Source: Orobanche coerulescens
Taxonomy: Eukaryota > Streptophyta > Magnoliopsida > Lamiales > Orobanchaceae
Assembly: GCA_033398695.1 (NCBI GenBank)
Contig: CM065814.1
Coordinates: 105,030,501 to 105,094,500 of the forward strand
DNA length: 64,000 nucleotides
Direction: 5' to 3'
The translations under genes were made by a program, and so were the position numbers. The notes beneath the pieces were generated by a model. That model was given only the letters and a program-made list of their open reading frames with translations. It had not been told where the DNA came from and searched no databases. Below are positions 45,381 to 58,380 of this stretch, one piece after another; positions within the stretch are counted from its first letter, which is position 1; every line of letters begins with the position of its first letter.

Positions 45381-46311
45381 ATCTTTGCACGTCCTCGGGC
45401 AAATCTTATACCCGAGTAATAATATTCGGATGCTGAAAAATTCATGGTAAAACCAATATCAAGAGAAAACAAGTGATCATGACCCAAGTGAGATCAGAGA
45501 AAAATAGGATGCCGCACCAAATTCTAACAACTTCATTGAGATTCGGAATGCAAAAAGATTCAATACCCTCACGGTGGATGTCACTCTTCACTCAAGTGTA
45601 TATACGGGATAATCGATAAGAGTTCACTCATATCAAAGCATAATATGTCATTACCATATGCTTGGTCAAAAATCAAATCTCCACTACTTAAAAATAAACT
45701 CATGCATAAATCAAAAGGTCTTTCTTTTGATTGTAACGTGGCTTTGGGTATGGGTAGGATAAAGGGAAAATTATGAGGTTTGCTAGCCAAGATCAATTGT
45801 GGTTTAGATGCATAACAAATCCTACAAATAACAATCAACACCCCTCTTCTGTAATGAAAACTCTCAAACCATCATCCCCAAGTTATTCTGTACTTTACAT
45901 GGTAATTGAATATTCATCTGGCAAGATCATACTCTTGTGTAAGAAAAAGTATACAATGGATCTTCTGGAAAGAATTATGTATCACTCAAAGGATAGTTCA
46001 AGTGCTATTTTATGTATACATAGTGATGATTTTCGTACTTGACCCCCCGCATTCTTCTTTCAGGCCGTTTTTTTTGGCCTTTATTTATAAATTTTTTTAT
46101 TCGGTTCAATACTCCAATGTACTTCACACCCTTTCAGTTTCAACAAAAACTCTTAATCTCTACAATACTATTATGAACATCGGTCCCTATTTGTCACACA
46201 TCTAGTTCACAATTAAATCTTTGACTAAAGGGTGCAAATGGATGAGTCATCAACAAGAATGGCTAATGGCTAAAGTAATGTGCTTGATCAAAGAAATAGG
46301 CTTAGGCTCAA
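45381..46311 (-). mobile_element. Internal 3' non-coding region of element F
   Basis: No convincing gene; the open frames are short and match nothing I recognise. It contains a small hairpin AGGCC-GTTTTTTTT-GGCCT near 46062. The region is cut at 46312 by array D; CTCAA (46307-46311) should be the left duplication of D. Confidence 0.5.
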
Positions 46312-46509
46312 TGTAATATCCGACGAAAATTCTTACTTACTGTTGTATCATTCGGATAATTCAAATACTGTTGTACTCTTGTTGCATTTGTGTATTGTTA
46401 TTGATATTGGAATATATCATAAATAGACATAATAATAACGATCACTCGCACTATAATTGGATTCTCAACGTCGCATAGATTAATACATTTTTGAGCTACT
46501 AACCTGAGT

Positions 46510-46797
46510 ATAACGTACGCTAATCCTTAAACATAACGTACGTTATGCTTAGTTCTTTACGTACGTAAAGGTGTGCTTGTTACGTACGTAACCAGTGTAA
46601 TCGTATCCGATCTCAACTTTCGGCGTGTAGGGCCGGACAGGATTCGAATATCTGATCTTTTGGAGGCAATCTAGTTGACCTACATTATGTACGTAATGCG
46701 TTGATAGGTAACATACGTAACGATGTCCGTGTTTCAGTCCAGTAGCCTCTGGACTGAGCTTACGTACGTAATACTGTCCGGGTAGCGTACGTAACGA
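46510..46797 (+). promoter_or_regulatory. Palindrome array TTACGTACGTAA/TAACGTACGTTA in U3 of D LTR1
   Basis: About eight ACGTACGT-centred palindromes, some exact (TTACGTACGTAA) and some decayed, end 13 bp before the TATA box. Copies are at about 54279-54555 (LTR2) and 62030-62316 (LTR3). Confidence 0.75.
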
Positions 46798-46807
46798 GCT
46801 GTGCTGT

Positions 46808-46815
46808 TATAAAAA
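46808..46815 (+). promoter_or_regulatory. TATA box of D LTR1
   Basis: TATAAAAA. The other copies are at 54569-54576 and 62328-62335. Confidence 0.7.
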
Positions 46816-48943
46816 GACAACTTGTGTCTTTCATTTTGCATGACCAAACTCTGAGTTTTCACCAAGATAATCATCCTCCTGCATCCCTAGATCACAATTA
46901 CCTTCTTCCAACTTGTGTTTGAGCTTTACATTTGGATTTTGGAGCTTGTTGATTGGGAATTGGAGTCATTCTTGGAGCTTAGATTGTGTCCTTGTGGTCT
47001 TGGTGTATTGTTCTTCAATTCTAAAGGTATGTCATACGTTTTAACCCTATAGTCTCATAGTTATAATGATAGTGATTAAGTATACTCCACCTAGTGATGA
47101 TTTAATCGAGCTAAACATGTTCATAGTTAAACTTCCAACAAACTTAATGATGCATATGATGATTAAGGGTTTTTGTAATGATGTATTCTTAGTGTCTTAA
47201 ATGGTGATGATCATGTTTAGTAAAACCAAACTCTTATTCCTGGACTACTAACACCAATGGAATACTAATAGTCTTTGTTTCATTATAATGTAAATAACTT
47301 ATTAGAATAATTACCATAAAATGCTTTAAGAAACCCTTGTTGATCATTAGAAGAATGGAATCACCTTCTTGAACCTAAGCTAAATGAATCCAGAGGAGTA
47401 ATGTTTGAACCTCCAAGTTAACTAGAAGATTATAAGGAAGGTGTTGAACTTGTAGTGGTCTTCATGATCATAATATGGAATTGAATAATAAGGAAGGTGT
47501 TGAATTGAATAATTACCATAATAAGGAAGATTTTACTTTTGATGTTCTTGATAGGTTTAAAGAGTAGGAGATGATTGGTTAACACATCTTACTCCAGCAA
47601 ACATTTGGTAAATATCTTGTAATCAATTGTAAGAATAGAATGGTATTGAATGAGGTTCTTGGAGTAACGCTCAACATCTTAAAGTTGAACTACTCAAATG
47701 AGAATTAGGATGTTGTCTCGTTGAAGTTTGGTATAGATGATTTTATGAACGTATTATTGAGTAAAATATACTTCATTCAAGGTTGATTGTCCGAGTAACC
47801 AATTTTGAATCGAGGGCCGGCTGTTTGTTCGACAAAGAAGGACTTTACACGCCTCCGTATTGAGGCAAGTTATCTTGCTTGGTTATAATGATGTGTGGAT
47901 TCTTATGATGATTATGCATTTCGTGTATATGAAACACTTATAAACTTGTGTCATGTGACTTGAGGTTGTTCTTAATGATGTCCCGTTTTCATCGTGGGAT
48001 TGTATTCCCAAGTTTGTCACTTTTGGACCCTTGATATTGTTGATCTTGTTGTCATCTCGGTGAGTCCTCGATCCTTATTCGGATTTTGTGAATTATTGAA
48101 TTCGTTGTCATGTTGCATCGTGACATATCCGGAGTCATATCTACCTTCCGATTGGATATTGTGTAGGATTTTTAGCCGGGCACATATATAGTCATGCGTG
48201 AATATTTTTCGTGAAGGGATGTGCACACGAGACGTAGTTTGTTGAGGCTAATTAGGTACATTGTCCCACGTATATCCTGGATTCCGTATACGGGGTGGAC
48301 ATGTGCACTGACACATATTCGGATCGGGCATACTATGATGTCCCTCTCGAGCCATACTATCTTAGTCGCTCACAGTCCATTTTTATACTTGGATGTGTTC
48401 GATGTTTTGTGACTGAGCGTTCATACGCCCGAGGGGTATGTTCGTTAGTCGGGGCGTTATTCTTGAAATCTTATATACGTGAATTGTATACTATCTTGAG
48501 AATCATTTATCATGTATATCTGACCTTGTGTTGGGCGAAATACTTGTGTTGTATTTTAGGTCGAGGAAAAGGCAAGGCACGGGAAGATCAAGGTGATGAC
48601 GAAGGGTTCGAAGGATACTAGTTCGGGGGCCCCAAGTCTTTCGTGTCCGGTCATGTTTGTACCGTGTAATGTTATCTTTCCGCTTTATTTTAAGTTTGAA
48701 CAAATGTATTGTTATTTAAGGTATAATTCATCTCCATATGGATTATACTTATGTTTTGGATCCTGTGTGTAATAAGGCCGTAGGCCATACTGCTGTAAAC
48801 TCCAGATCGGAGTAAGTACTATGTTTTGTGATTTGGTATCACATGTATTGTGTATTTAATCTGTACTTTGGGTATCGCCTGGTAGATCCCAGTGTGGGGT
48901 CCACGGCACTGTAATGGCCGCCTTATCGGGGTGTTACAGAAGA

Positions 48944-48954
48944 TGGTATCAGAG
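48944..48954 (+). other. Primer-binding site, D unit 1
   Basis: TGGTATCAGAG is an exact initiator-Met tRNA complement, five bases inside LTR1. The unit 2 copy is at 56695-56705. Confidence 0.9.
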
Positions 48955-49389
48955 AGTTTTTCTAGAGGTCGTTTTCTTTGTTTTGAGTCTTTGTGTATTA
49001 AACTAGTATCAAGAGACCTTCGTGTCACATGTGACCCGTGCAAGCGCCTGATCCTACGAGCCAAATGCGGTACGTACTTTATGAACCATGAATAAATTAC
49101 TGACATGATATCGATCTCTGAATAGATCTCCTTGTTGATCTCGGCATTTTAAGGGTTGTGGCAGGAATTATCTGATTAATGATTCAAATAAATTCTGGAT
49201 TGATTATATGATTGAAATCATTCGACTCAAACATCGATATGATATTTTGTGTGACTCTCGTAGTGATGATAACTCATTACGAACTGTTTTCTTGAATATG
49301 TAATTTCTTACTGCCATTAACTTAGCATGAATTCCGATTGGTATCATGAACTGTACTTATGATTATCATTACAAATTGATTCTTTCAGT

Positions 49390-50634
49390 ATGGAAAGAAA
49401 TTTGAGAGGCCGTGGCAGAGGGGGACGAGGCCGCGGAAGGGGCCGAATCCCGATACCGCGAGCCAACAGATGTGCGAACGCAGAGCATAGTTCCGCAGGC
49501 AGCGATTCGCCTTCTAGGGACCAATCACACCACAATGGACGCGAGGATGCTCGTGTCGATCCTTACACTGTAATGCAGGGCATAATGGCTCAGATGACCC
49601 AAATGGGTCAGTTAATGGAAACTATGCAGAGAGCTGCTACCGACCAGCATCAGGGGCCACCTCCTGTACATGGCGGGCCGGTGAATCGGATCATCAGTGA
49701 CATCTCGCGCCAACGACCCCCGATTTTTGAAGGTTCCTCTGAGCCGGCTGATATCGTGCATTGGATCGAACACTTCGAGAAGTTGTTCGATATGGTAGAC
49801 TGTCCAGTAGAGAATCGCGTCTCCGTAGCAGCTTACTACTTGGGCAAGGGCGCCCACACTTGGTGGCTTTCGGTGAGGCCAGCTGATGGCGTATGTACTT
49901 GGGAAGAATTTAAAAATCTCATGCTAGATCGTTACTATCCAGGTCCTCTCCGCGAGGCCAAATTATCAGAATTGCTGAATCCAGAACCGTCCGAAGATGA
50001 TGATGTACTATCTATCGCCGAGAAATTCCAGTCACTTCTCCCTTTTGCCGCGACGATTGTCCACACAGAAGTTGATAAGATCAAATACTTTCTCAAAAGG
50101 CTTAAACCCCGAATGAGGATGCAGCTGTTGAACCATCATTGTGTGACCCTACCGGAGTTCATCGGGAAAGCTCTAGAGTATGAATTGACCGTGAAGGAAA
50201 TTTCCAAGAAGCAACCGCAATCTAACAACAAGAAATTCAGGAACCAGAACCAGTCAGACAGCAACCGGGGAACATTCAAGAGACCCCAACCAGTGCCAAA
50301 TCCTTCTGAACGGCAACCTACGGCATCGAAGCCAACCGGATCGCAACCTCAAGCGGTCAGCCTATCTGTTGTGTGCTATAATTGTGGAGACCAGGGGCAC
50401 ATCAATTCGAAATGTCCTAGGCTAGCCGTGTCATGCCATACTTGTGGGAAGAACGGGCATCGTGCTCGTTATTGTAGGAATGGACCAGTACGTATTCCCG
50501 CAACACCTCATGCTCCATCTGATCTTGATTCAGACCGAGTACCTCCATCCGCTTCTTATCGACTACCGAGGCAAACAAGGGGATGGGACGTGGAAGTCAA
50601 GCTGGTACATCCGTGTAGGGGCTGCAAAACCTAG
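49390..50634 (+). pseudogene. Gag of D unit 1
   Basis: A 414-codon frame from ATG 49390. It has an Arg/Gly-rich N-terminus, the gag core (about residues 95-260) with FEGSSEPADIVHWIEHF and YYLGKGAHTWW, a polar linker, and two zinc knuckles, CYNCGDQGHINSKC and CHTCGKNGHRARYC (about residues 328-360). After about residue 375 the frame is shifted relative to unit 2 by small indels near 50520 and 50610, which separate it from protease. Gag itself looks complete. The frame matches unit 2 from position 57590 on almost base for base. Confidence 0.95.
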
Positions 50635-52080
50635 AGTTTACGAGATGAAGAGGGTGAAGATCCCGGCCGGCATGATTGCAGTACTCTCGAGATCCAATCT
50701 CACCTGTCTGTGTTCTTTTTGATACTGGTGCTTCACACTCCTTTTTATCTACTTCTTGTTTGAGTCGTTTGCAATTATAGCATGTTATCAATTGTGAACC
50801 TTATATAATTGGTCTACCCGATGGTAGAAGAATTGTTGGGAATCGTGAAGTTCAGGACTGCTCAATTCGAATGAACGACCGTGAGTGGTTGTCAAATTTA
50901 ATTGTGGTCGATTTACCTAAAGATGATGTGATCTTGGGTATCGATTGGATGGACCGTCATGATGCCATAATTAGTGTCCGCAAGCGAACAGTGACCGTCA
51001 CATCTGACGATGGTATTGAGTGTACCTTCCAGGGTGATAATCCCAGCCGTTCCGGGAGAATCATCAGCGCTATGAAAACGGTGAAACTGCTTAATCAAGG
51101 ATGTATTGGCTATTGGTGTTACATGACCAAGACAATGGATCGACCAGTTGAATTGATCGATATTCCGGTAGTCCGAGACTACCCAGACGTATTTCCAGAT
51201 GAATTGCCAGGCTTACCTCCGCATCGTGATGTAGAGTTCAATATTGAGCTAGATCCTGGTACGTCCCCGCTTTCAAAAGCACCGTATCGCATGGCTCCGA
51301 CTGAGATGCAGGAGCTGAAGAGCCAACTTGAGGATTTGTCCGAGAAGGGCTACATTAGACCTAGTGCGTCCCCTTGGGGAGCACCAGTGCTATTTGTACG
51401 GAAGAAGGACGGATCCCTACGCCTCGTATTGATTATCGTGAGTTGAACAGGTAACCATTAAGAACAAATACCCATTGCCGCGTATTGATGATTTATGGAT
51501 CGGCTTCAAGGGGCTCTGTGTTTTCTAAGATCGACACGAGGTCCGGTTACCATCGCCTGAGGATTCGTGAGTCCGATATTTCAAGACCGCTTTTCGTACT
51601 CGCTATGGGCATTATGAGTTCGTAGTGATGCCTTTTGACGAATGCACCGGCGGTATTCATGGAGCCGATGAATCGAGTGTTTATTAATTATCTAGATCAC
51701 TTTGTAGTCGCTTTTATTGACGACATTCTCGATCTATTCTCGTGACCATGAAGAGCACGAGCGTCATCTCCATCTAGTTCTCGAGGCGTTAAGGCGAGAG
51801 CGGCTTTATGGAAAATTTTCTAAATGTGAGTTCGGATAAATGAAGTTATCTTTCTCGGGCATGTGATATCGGTTGATGGGGTGCGAGTAGACCCGCGAAG
51901 ACGGAAGCTATCCGAGGCTGTTACCACCAAAGAGCGTTAAGGAAGTACGCAGTTTCTTGGGACTAGCGAGTTATTACCGGTTCGTGGAGGGTTTTTCCAA
52001 AATTGCCCAACCAATGACTAATTTGTTGAGGAAGGATAAGAATTATTTATGGTCAGAGGCATGTCAGCAGAGCTTTGATG
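50635..52080 (+). pseudogene. Protease and RT of D unit 1
   Basis: Protease: LFDTGASHSFLSTS at about 50713, then TAG at 50778-50780, shared with unit 2. The frame reopens (50871-51446) with [20 protein letters not shown] and the RT entry DELPGLPPHRDVEF, then [13 protein letters not shown]. From about 51425 to 51960 the RT core is broken by many one- and two-base losses relative to unit 2, so motifs such as FIDD appear only in fragments. Many losses coincide with CAG/CTG in unit 2. Confidence 0.9.
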
Positions 52081-52500
52081 AACTTAAGAGTCGGTTGATT
52101 TCGGCACCTATTTTAGTCCTACCGAAAGGAACGGAAGGGTTTGTAGTGTATAGTGACGCATCTAAACAGGGCCTTGGGTGTGTACTAATGCAAAACGGGA
52201 AGGTGATCTCCTATGCATCGAGACAGCTATGACCTTACGAGGTCAACTACCCCACCCATGATTTAGAACTCGCAGCCGTGGTGTTTGCTTTAAAAATCTG
52301 GCGTCATTATCTGTATGGAGTAACTTTGCCGATTTTCACGATCACAAGAGCACTGAAATACATTTTTACTCGAAGGATTTAAACATGAGGCGGAGAAGGT
52401 GGCTAGAACTCATCAAAGACTATGATATCGAGATCCTTTATCATCCGAGCAAAGCAAATGTAGTTCTTGACGCTTTGAGTCGTAAAGCAAGACAGAATGA
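52081..52500 (+). pseudogene. RNase H of D unit 1
   Basis: [16 protein letters not shown] lies in the frame ending at the shared TGA (52230-52232, after ASRQL). Then come [17 protein letters not shown] and a damaged FTDHKS/KYIF stretch. Further indels interrupt before the ADALSRK motif near 52470. Confidence 0.85.
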
Positions 52501-54047
52501 TGCTTGCCCGCCTAACAACTCGGAGGGTATTGCGGTTAGAATTGGTGAGGCCGGAACTTGAAGTCTCAGTTACAGCGTATTCAAGGGCAACTCTGTACAC
52601 TTGAGATTTCATCGTCCCTTGAGGATATAATTAGATCGAAGCAAGTTACGGACCCATTCTTATCTCGAGTCCGCGACGAAATAACTCAAGGGAAAGCTCC
52701 TGGCTTTGTGATACACGAGGATGGATTGATACGCTTCAGGAACCGAGTTTGTGTACCCACTGATGATGAGTTAAGGAGTTCTATCCTGAGAGAAGCTCAT
52801 GCTACCCCGTACTCTATCCACTCGGGGTCTAGCAAAATGTATAAGGATTTGAAACAATATTATTGGTGGGGAGGTATGAAACGTGAAGTTGCAGAATTTG
52901 TTTCGAGGTGTTTAACCTGTCAACAAGTTAAGATTGAGCACTAGCGACCGCAGATTCTTTGAAACCGCTTCCGATTCCCAAGTGGAAATGGGAGGACATA
53001 TCGATGGATTTTATTACCAGCCTGCCGACGAGTCGTCGAGGGATGAATACGATTTGGGTGATTGTGGATCGTTTGACCAAATCAGCCCACTTTCTGGAGA
53101 TTAAAGATACTTGGGGACTCGAGAGATTGGCCCAACTATTTATCAAAGAAATTGTAAGGTTACATGGTACCCCTAAGAGTATTGTATCAGATCGTGACGG
53201 GCGATTCGTGTCACATTTTTGGAAAGCAGTTCATCGTGCGATGGGTACGCATTTGAATTTCAGCACAGCATTTCACCCGCAGACGGATGGTCAGACTGAG
53301 AGAACTATCCAAACTTTAGAGGATATGCTGAGGGCGTGCGTTCTTGATTGGAAGGATGATTGGGAGGCCCAACTACCCTTGGTGGAATTCACTTATAATA
53401 ATAGCTGGCACACTTCTATTCAGATGGCACCTTATGAAGCATTGTATGGCCGTCGTTGTAGATCCCCTCTGTGTTGGGACGATCCATCTGAAGCCCTGGG
53501 TACGGAACCCGATATGTTGTTAGCAGCCCGTGAGAAGATCGCCCTGATTAAGAGTCGTTTGTTGACGGCTCAAAGCCGACAGAAGTCCTACGTAGACAAC
53601 CGCCGGCGACCTCTTGAGTTCGAGGTCGGCGACCATGTACTAATGAAGGTGTCCCCTACTCGAAGAGTTTTTCGTTTTGGGAAGAGAGGCAAGCTGAGTC
53701 CGAGGTATATCGGGTCGTTTGAGGTTTTGGACCGAGTGGGCGATTTAGCCTATCGCCTGGCTTTACCATTAGCCCTGAGCCGAATTCATAACGTGTTCCA
53801 TGTCTCCCAGTTAAGGAAATACGTTGCTGATCCGAGTCATGTACTTCAGTTCGATGAGATCGATTTAGCGGAGGATCATTCGTATGAGGAGCGCCCCGTA
53901 CGAATACTTGAGAGGAGGATCAAACAACTGCGTAATAAGACGATTCCCCTACTGAAGGTTCAGTGGTCACGACACGGGGTCGAGGAAGCCACGTGGGAGA
54001 CGGAGATAAGCATTCAAGAGAGGTATCCTGAATTGTTTACCCCTTAG
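52501..54047 (+). pseudogene. Integrase and chromodomain of D unit 1
   Basis: 52558-52944 gives the zinc-binding region with [13 protein letters not shown] and [11 protein letters not shown], ending at a TAG shared with unit 2. 52959-54047 (362 codons) holds the full catalytic core [17 protein letters not shown] and GQTERTIQ (D,D,E), the GPY/F module (here YIGSFEVL) and a chromodomain with LLKVQWSRHGVEEATW ending RYPELFTP. This is the longest undamaged pol piece in the window. The TTTCGAGGACGAAA motif follows the stop. Confidence 0.95.
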
Positions 54048-54069
54048 TTTCGAGGACGAAACCCCTTTT

Positions 54070-54080
54070 AAGGGGGGGAG
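54070..54080 (+). other. Polypurine tract, D unit 1
   Basis: AAGGGGGGGAG, two bases before LTR2. The identical tract of unit 2 is at 61819-61829. Confidence 0.85.
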
Positions 54081-54082
54081 TA

Positions 54083-56689
54083 TGTAATATCCGACGGAAA
54101 TTCTTACTTACTGTTGTATCATTCGGATAATTCAAATACTGTTGTACTCTTGTTACATTTGTGTATTGTTATTGATATTGGAATATATCATAAATAGACA
54201 TAATAATAACGATCACTCGCACTATAATTGGATTCTCAACGTCGCATAGATTAATACATTTTTGAGCTACTAACCAGAGTATAACGTACGCTAATCCTTA
54301 AATATAACGTACGTTATGCTTAGTTATTTACGTACGTAAAGGTGTGCTTGTTACGTACGTAACCAGTGTAATCGTATCCGATCTCAACTTTCGGCGTGTA
54401 GGGCCGGACAGGATTCGAATATCTGATCTTTTGGAGGCAATCTAGTTGACCTACATTACGTAATGCGTTGATAGGTAACGTCGTAATGATGTCCGTGTTT
54501 GATCCGGTAGCCTGCGGGTGAGCTTACGTGCGTATCTTGTCGGGTAGCGTATGTAACAGTGTCTTTGTTATAAAAAGACAACTTGTGTCTTTCATTTTGC
54601 ACGACCAAACTCTGAGTTTTCACCAAGATAATCATCCTTCTGCATCCCTAGATCAAAATTACCTTCTTCCAACTTGTGTTTGAGCTTTACATTTGGATTT
54701 TGGAGCTTGTTGATTGGGAATTGGAGTCATTCTTGGAGCTTAGATTGTGTCCTTGTGGTCTTGGTGTATTGTTCTTCAATTCTGAAGGTATGTCATACGT
54801 TTTAACCCTATAATCTCATAGTTATAATGATAGTGATTAAGTATACTCCACCTAGTGATGATTTAATCGAGCTAAACATGTTCATAGTTAAACTTCCAAC
54901 AAACTTAATGATGAATATGATGATTAAGGGTTTTTGTAATGATGTATTCTTAGTGTCTTAAATGGTGATGATCATGTTTAGTTAAACCAAATCTTATTCC
55001 TGGACTACTAACACCAATGGAATACTAATAGTCTTTGTTTCATTATAATGTAAATAACTTATTAGAAAAATTACCATAAAATGCTTTAAGAAACCCTTGT
55101 TGATCATTAGAAGAATGGAATCACCTTCTTGAACCTAAGCTAAATGAATCCAGAGGAGTAATGTTTGAACCTCCAAGTTAACTAGAAGATTATAAGGAAG
55201 GTGTTGAACTTGTAGTGGTCTTCATGATCATAATATGGAATTATAACTACTTAACTCAACATAAGAAATTGATTGAAGTGCGATTTTACTTTTGATGTTC
55301 TTGATAGGTTTAAAGAGTAGGAGATGATTGGTTAACACATCTTACTCCGAGAAACATTTGGTAAACATCTTGTAATCAATTGTAAGAATAGAATGGTATT
55401 GAATGAGGTTCTTGGAGTAACGCTCAACATCTTAAAGTTGAACTACTCAAATGAGAATTAGGATGTTGTCTCGTTGAAGTTTGGTATAGATGATTATATG
55501 AACGTATTATTGAGTAAAATATACTTCATTCAAGGTTGATTGTCCGAGTAACCAATTTTGAATCGAGGGCTACATTCGTTCGACAAAGAAGGACTTTACA
55601 CGCCTCCGTATTGAGGCAAGTTATCTTGCTTGGTTATAATGATGTGTGGATTCTTATGATGATTATGCATTTCGTGTATATGAAACACTTATAAACTTGT
55701 GTCATGTGACTTGAGGTTGTTCTTAATGATGTCCCGTTTTCATCGTGGAATTGTATTCCCAAGTTCGTCACTTTTGGACCCTTGATATTGTTGATCTTGT
55801 TGTCATCTCGGTGAGTCCTCGATCCTTATTCGGATTTTGTGAATTATTGAATTCGTTGTCATGTTGCATCGTGACATATCCGGAGTCATATCTACGTTCC
55901 GATTGGATATTGTGTAGGATTTTTAGCCGGGCACATATATAGTCATGCGTGAATATTTTTCGTGAAGGGATGTGCACACGAGACGTAGTTTGTTGAGGCT
56001 AATTAGGTACATTGTCCCACGTATATCCTGGATTCCGTATACGGGGTGGACATGTGCACTGACACATATTCGGATCGGGCGTACTGTGATGTCCCTCTCG
56101 AGCCATACTATCTTAGTCGCTCACAGTCCATTTTTATACTTGGATGTGTTCGATGTTTTGTGACTGAGCGTTCATACGCCCGAGGGGTATGTTCGTTAGT
56201 CGGGGCGTTATTCTTGAAATCTTATATACGTGAATTGTATACTATCTTGAGAATCATTTATCATGTATATCTGACCCTGTGTTGGGCGAAATACTTGTGT
56301 TGTATTTTAGGTCGAGGAAAAGGCAAGGCACGGGAAGATCAAGGTGATGACGAAGGGTTCGAAGGATACTAGTTCGGGGGCCCCAAGTCTTTCGTGTCCG
56401 GTCATGTTCGTACCGTGTAATGTTATCTTTCCGCTTTATTTTAAGTTTGAACAAATGTATTGTTATTTAAGGTATAATTCATCTCCATATGGATTATACT
56501 TATGTTTTGGATCCTGTGTGTAATAAGGTCGTAGGCCATACTGCTGTAAACTCCAGATCAGAGTAAGTACTATGTTTTGTGATTTGGTATCACATGTATT
56601 GTGTATTTAATCTGTACTTTGGGTATCGCCTGGTAGATCCCAGTGTGGGGTCCACGGCACTGTAATGGCCGCCTTATCGGGGTGTTACA
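54083..56689 (+). repeat. LTR2 of array D (shared central LTR)
   Basis: 2,607 bp, same ends as LTR1. It is at once the 3' LTR of unit 1 and the 5' LTR of unit 2, with no host sequence on either side. Differences from LTR1 and LTR3 cluster around 54450-54560. Confidence 0.95.
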
Positions 56690-57140
56690 GAAGATGGTAT
56701 CAGAGAGTTTTTCTAGAGGTCGTTTTCTTTGTTTTGAGTCTTTGTGTATTAAACTAGTATCAAGAGACCTTCGTGTCACGTGTGACCCGTGCAAGCGCCT
56801 GATCCTACGAGCCAAATGCGGTACGTACTTTATGAACCATGAATAAATTACTGACATGATATCGATCTCTGAATAGATCTCCTTGTTGATCTCGGCATTT
56901 TAAGGGTTGTGGCAGGAATTATCTGATTAATGATTCAAATAAATTCTGGATTGATTATATGATTGAAATCATTCGACTCAAACATCGATATGATATTTTG
57001 TGTGACTCTCGTAGTGATGATAACTCATTACGAACTGTTTTCTTGAATATGTAATTTCTTACTGCCATTAACTTAGCATGAATTCCGATTGGTATCATGA
57101 ACTGTACTTATGATTATCATTACAAATTGATTCTTTCAGT

Positions 57141-58380
57141 ATGGAAAGAAATTTGAGAGGCCGTGGCGAGAGGGGACGAGGCCGCGGAAGGGCGAATCCG
57201 ATACCGCGAGCCAACGGATGTGCGAACGCGAGCATAGTTCCGCAGGCGACGGTCGCCTTCTAGGGACCAATCACACCACAATGGACGCGAGGATGCTCGT
57301 GTCGATCCTTACACCGTAATGCAGGCATAATGGCTCAGATGACCCAAATGGGTCGATTAATGGAAACTATGCAGAGAGCTGCTACCGACCGGATCGGGGC
57401 CACCTCCTGTACATGGCGGGCCGGTGAATCGGATCATCAGTGACATCTCGCGCCAACGACCCCCGATTTTTGAAGGTTCCTCTGAGCCGGCTGATATCGT
57501 GCATTGGATCGAACACTTCGAGAAGTTGTTCGATATGGTAGACTCATCGATGAGAATCGCGTCTCCGTGACTTACTACTTGGGCAAGGGTGCCCACACTT
57601 GGTGGCTTTCGGTGAGGCCAGCTGATGGCGTATGTACTTGGGAAGAATTTAAAAATCTCATGCTAGATCGTTACTATCCAGGTCCTCTCCGCGAGGCCAA
57701 ATTATCAGAATTGCTGAATCCAGAACCGTCCGAAGATGATGATGTACTATCTATCGCCGAGAAATTCCAGTCACTTCTCCCTTTTGCCGCGACGATTGTC
57801 CACACAGAAGTTGATAAGATCAAATACTTTCTCAAAAGGCTTAAACCCCGAATGAGGATGCAGCTGTTGAACCATCATTGTGTGACCCTACCGGAGTTCA
57901 TCGGGAAAGCTCTAGAGTATGAATTGACCGTGAAGGAAATTTCCAAGAAGCAACCGCAATCTAACAACAAGAAATTCAGGAACTGAACCGATCGATAAAG
58001 ACAGGGAACATTCAAGAGACCCCAACCAGTGCCAAATCCTTCTGAACGGCAACCTACGGCATCGAAGCCAACCGGATCGCAACCTCAAGCGGTCAGCCTA
58101 TCTGTTGTGTGCTATAATTGTGGAGACCAGGGGCACATCAATTCGAAATGTCCTAGGCTAGCCGTGTCATGCCATACTTGTGGGAAGAACGGGCATCGTG
58201 CTCGTTATTGTAGGAATGGACCAGTACGTATTCCCGCAACACCTCATGCTCCAGTACAGTCTTCAGTTCAGGACCGAGTACCTCCATCCGCTTCTTATCA
58301 GACTACCGAGGCAAACAAGGGGATGGGACGTGGAAGTCAAGCTGGTACATCTGGTGTAGGGGCTGCAAAACCTAGAGTTT
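57141..58380 (+). pseudogene. Gag of D unit 2
   Basis: ATG at 57141 matches unit 1, but the first 450 bases carry many one- and two-base losses (for example where unit 1 has GGCAGAGGG and CAGCATCAGG), so no long frame opens until 57504. From there YYLGKGAHTWW and the rest of the gag core read to 57986. After a short damaged stretch, 58029 reopens through both zinc knuckles into protease in the same frame. The losses are not shared with unit 1. Confidence 0.9.

Larger units (their letters stand above)
46312..48938 (+). repeat. LTR1 of array D
   Basis: TGTAATATCCGACG to GGGGTGTTACA, 2,627 bp. A palindrome array lies at 46510-46797 and TATAAAAA at 46808-46815. The 108-codon open frame at 48295-48621 recurs in LTR2, as any sequence would between near-identical LTRs, and is not called a gene. 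Confidence 0.95.

Noticed and set aside
48295..48621. 108-codon open frame repeated almost identically at 56046-56372
   Set aside because: It lies within the LTRs of array D. Its conservation simply follows from the LTR copies being nearly identical, and it has no recognisable domain.
50778..50780. Shared TAG in D protease as a programmed readthrough site
   Set aside because: Readthrough stops normally sit at the gag/pol boundary. This one is after the protease active site, and two further shared stops lie in RNase H and integrase, so inherited nonsense mutation is simpler.
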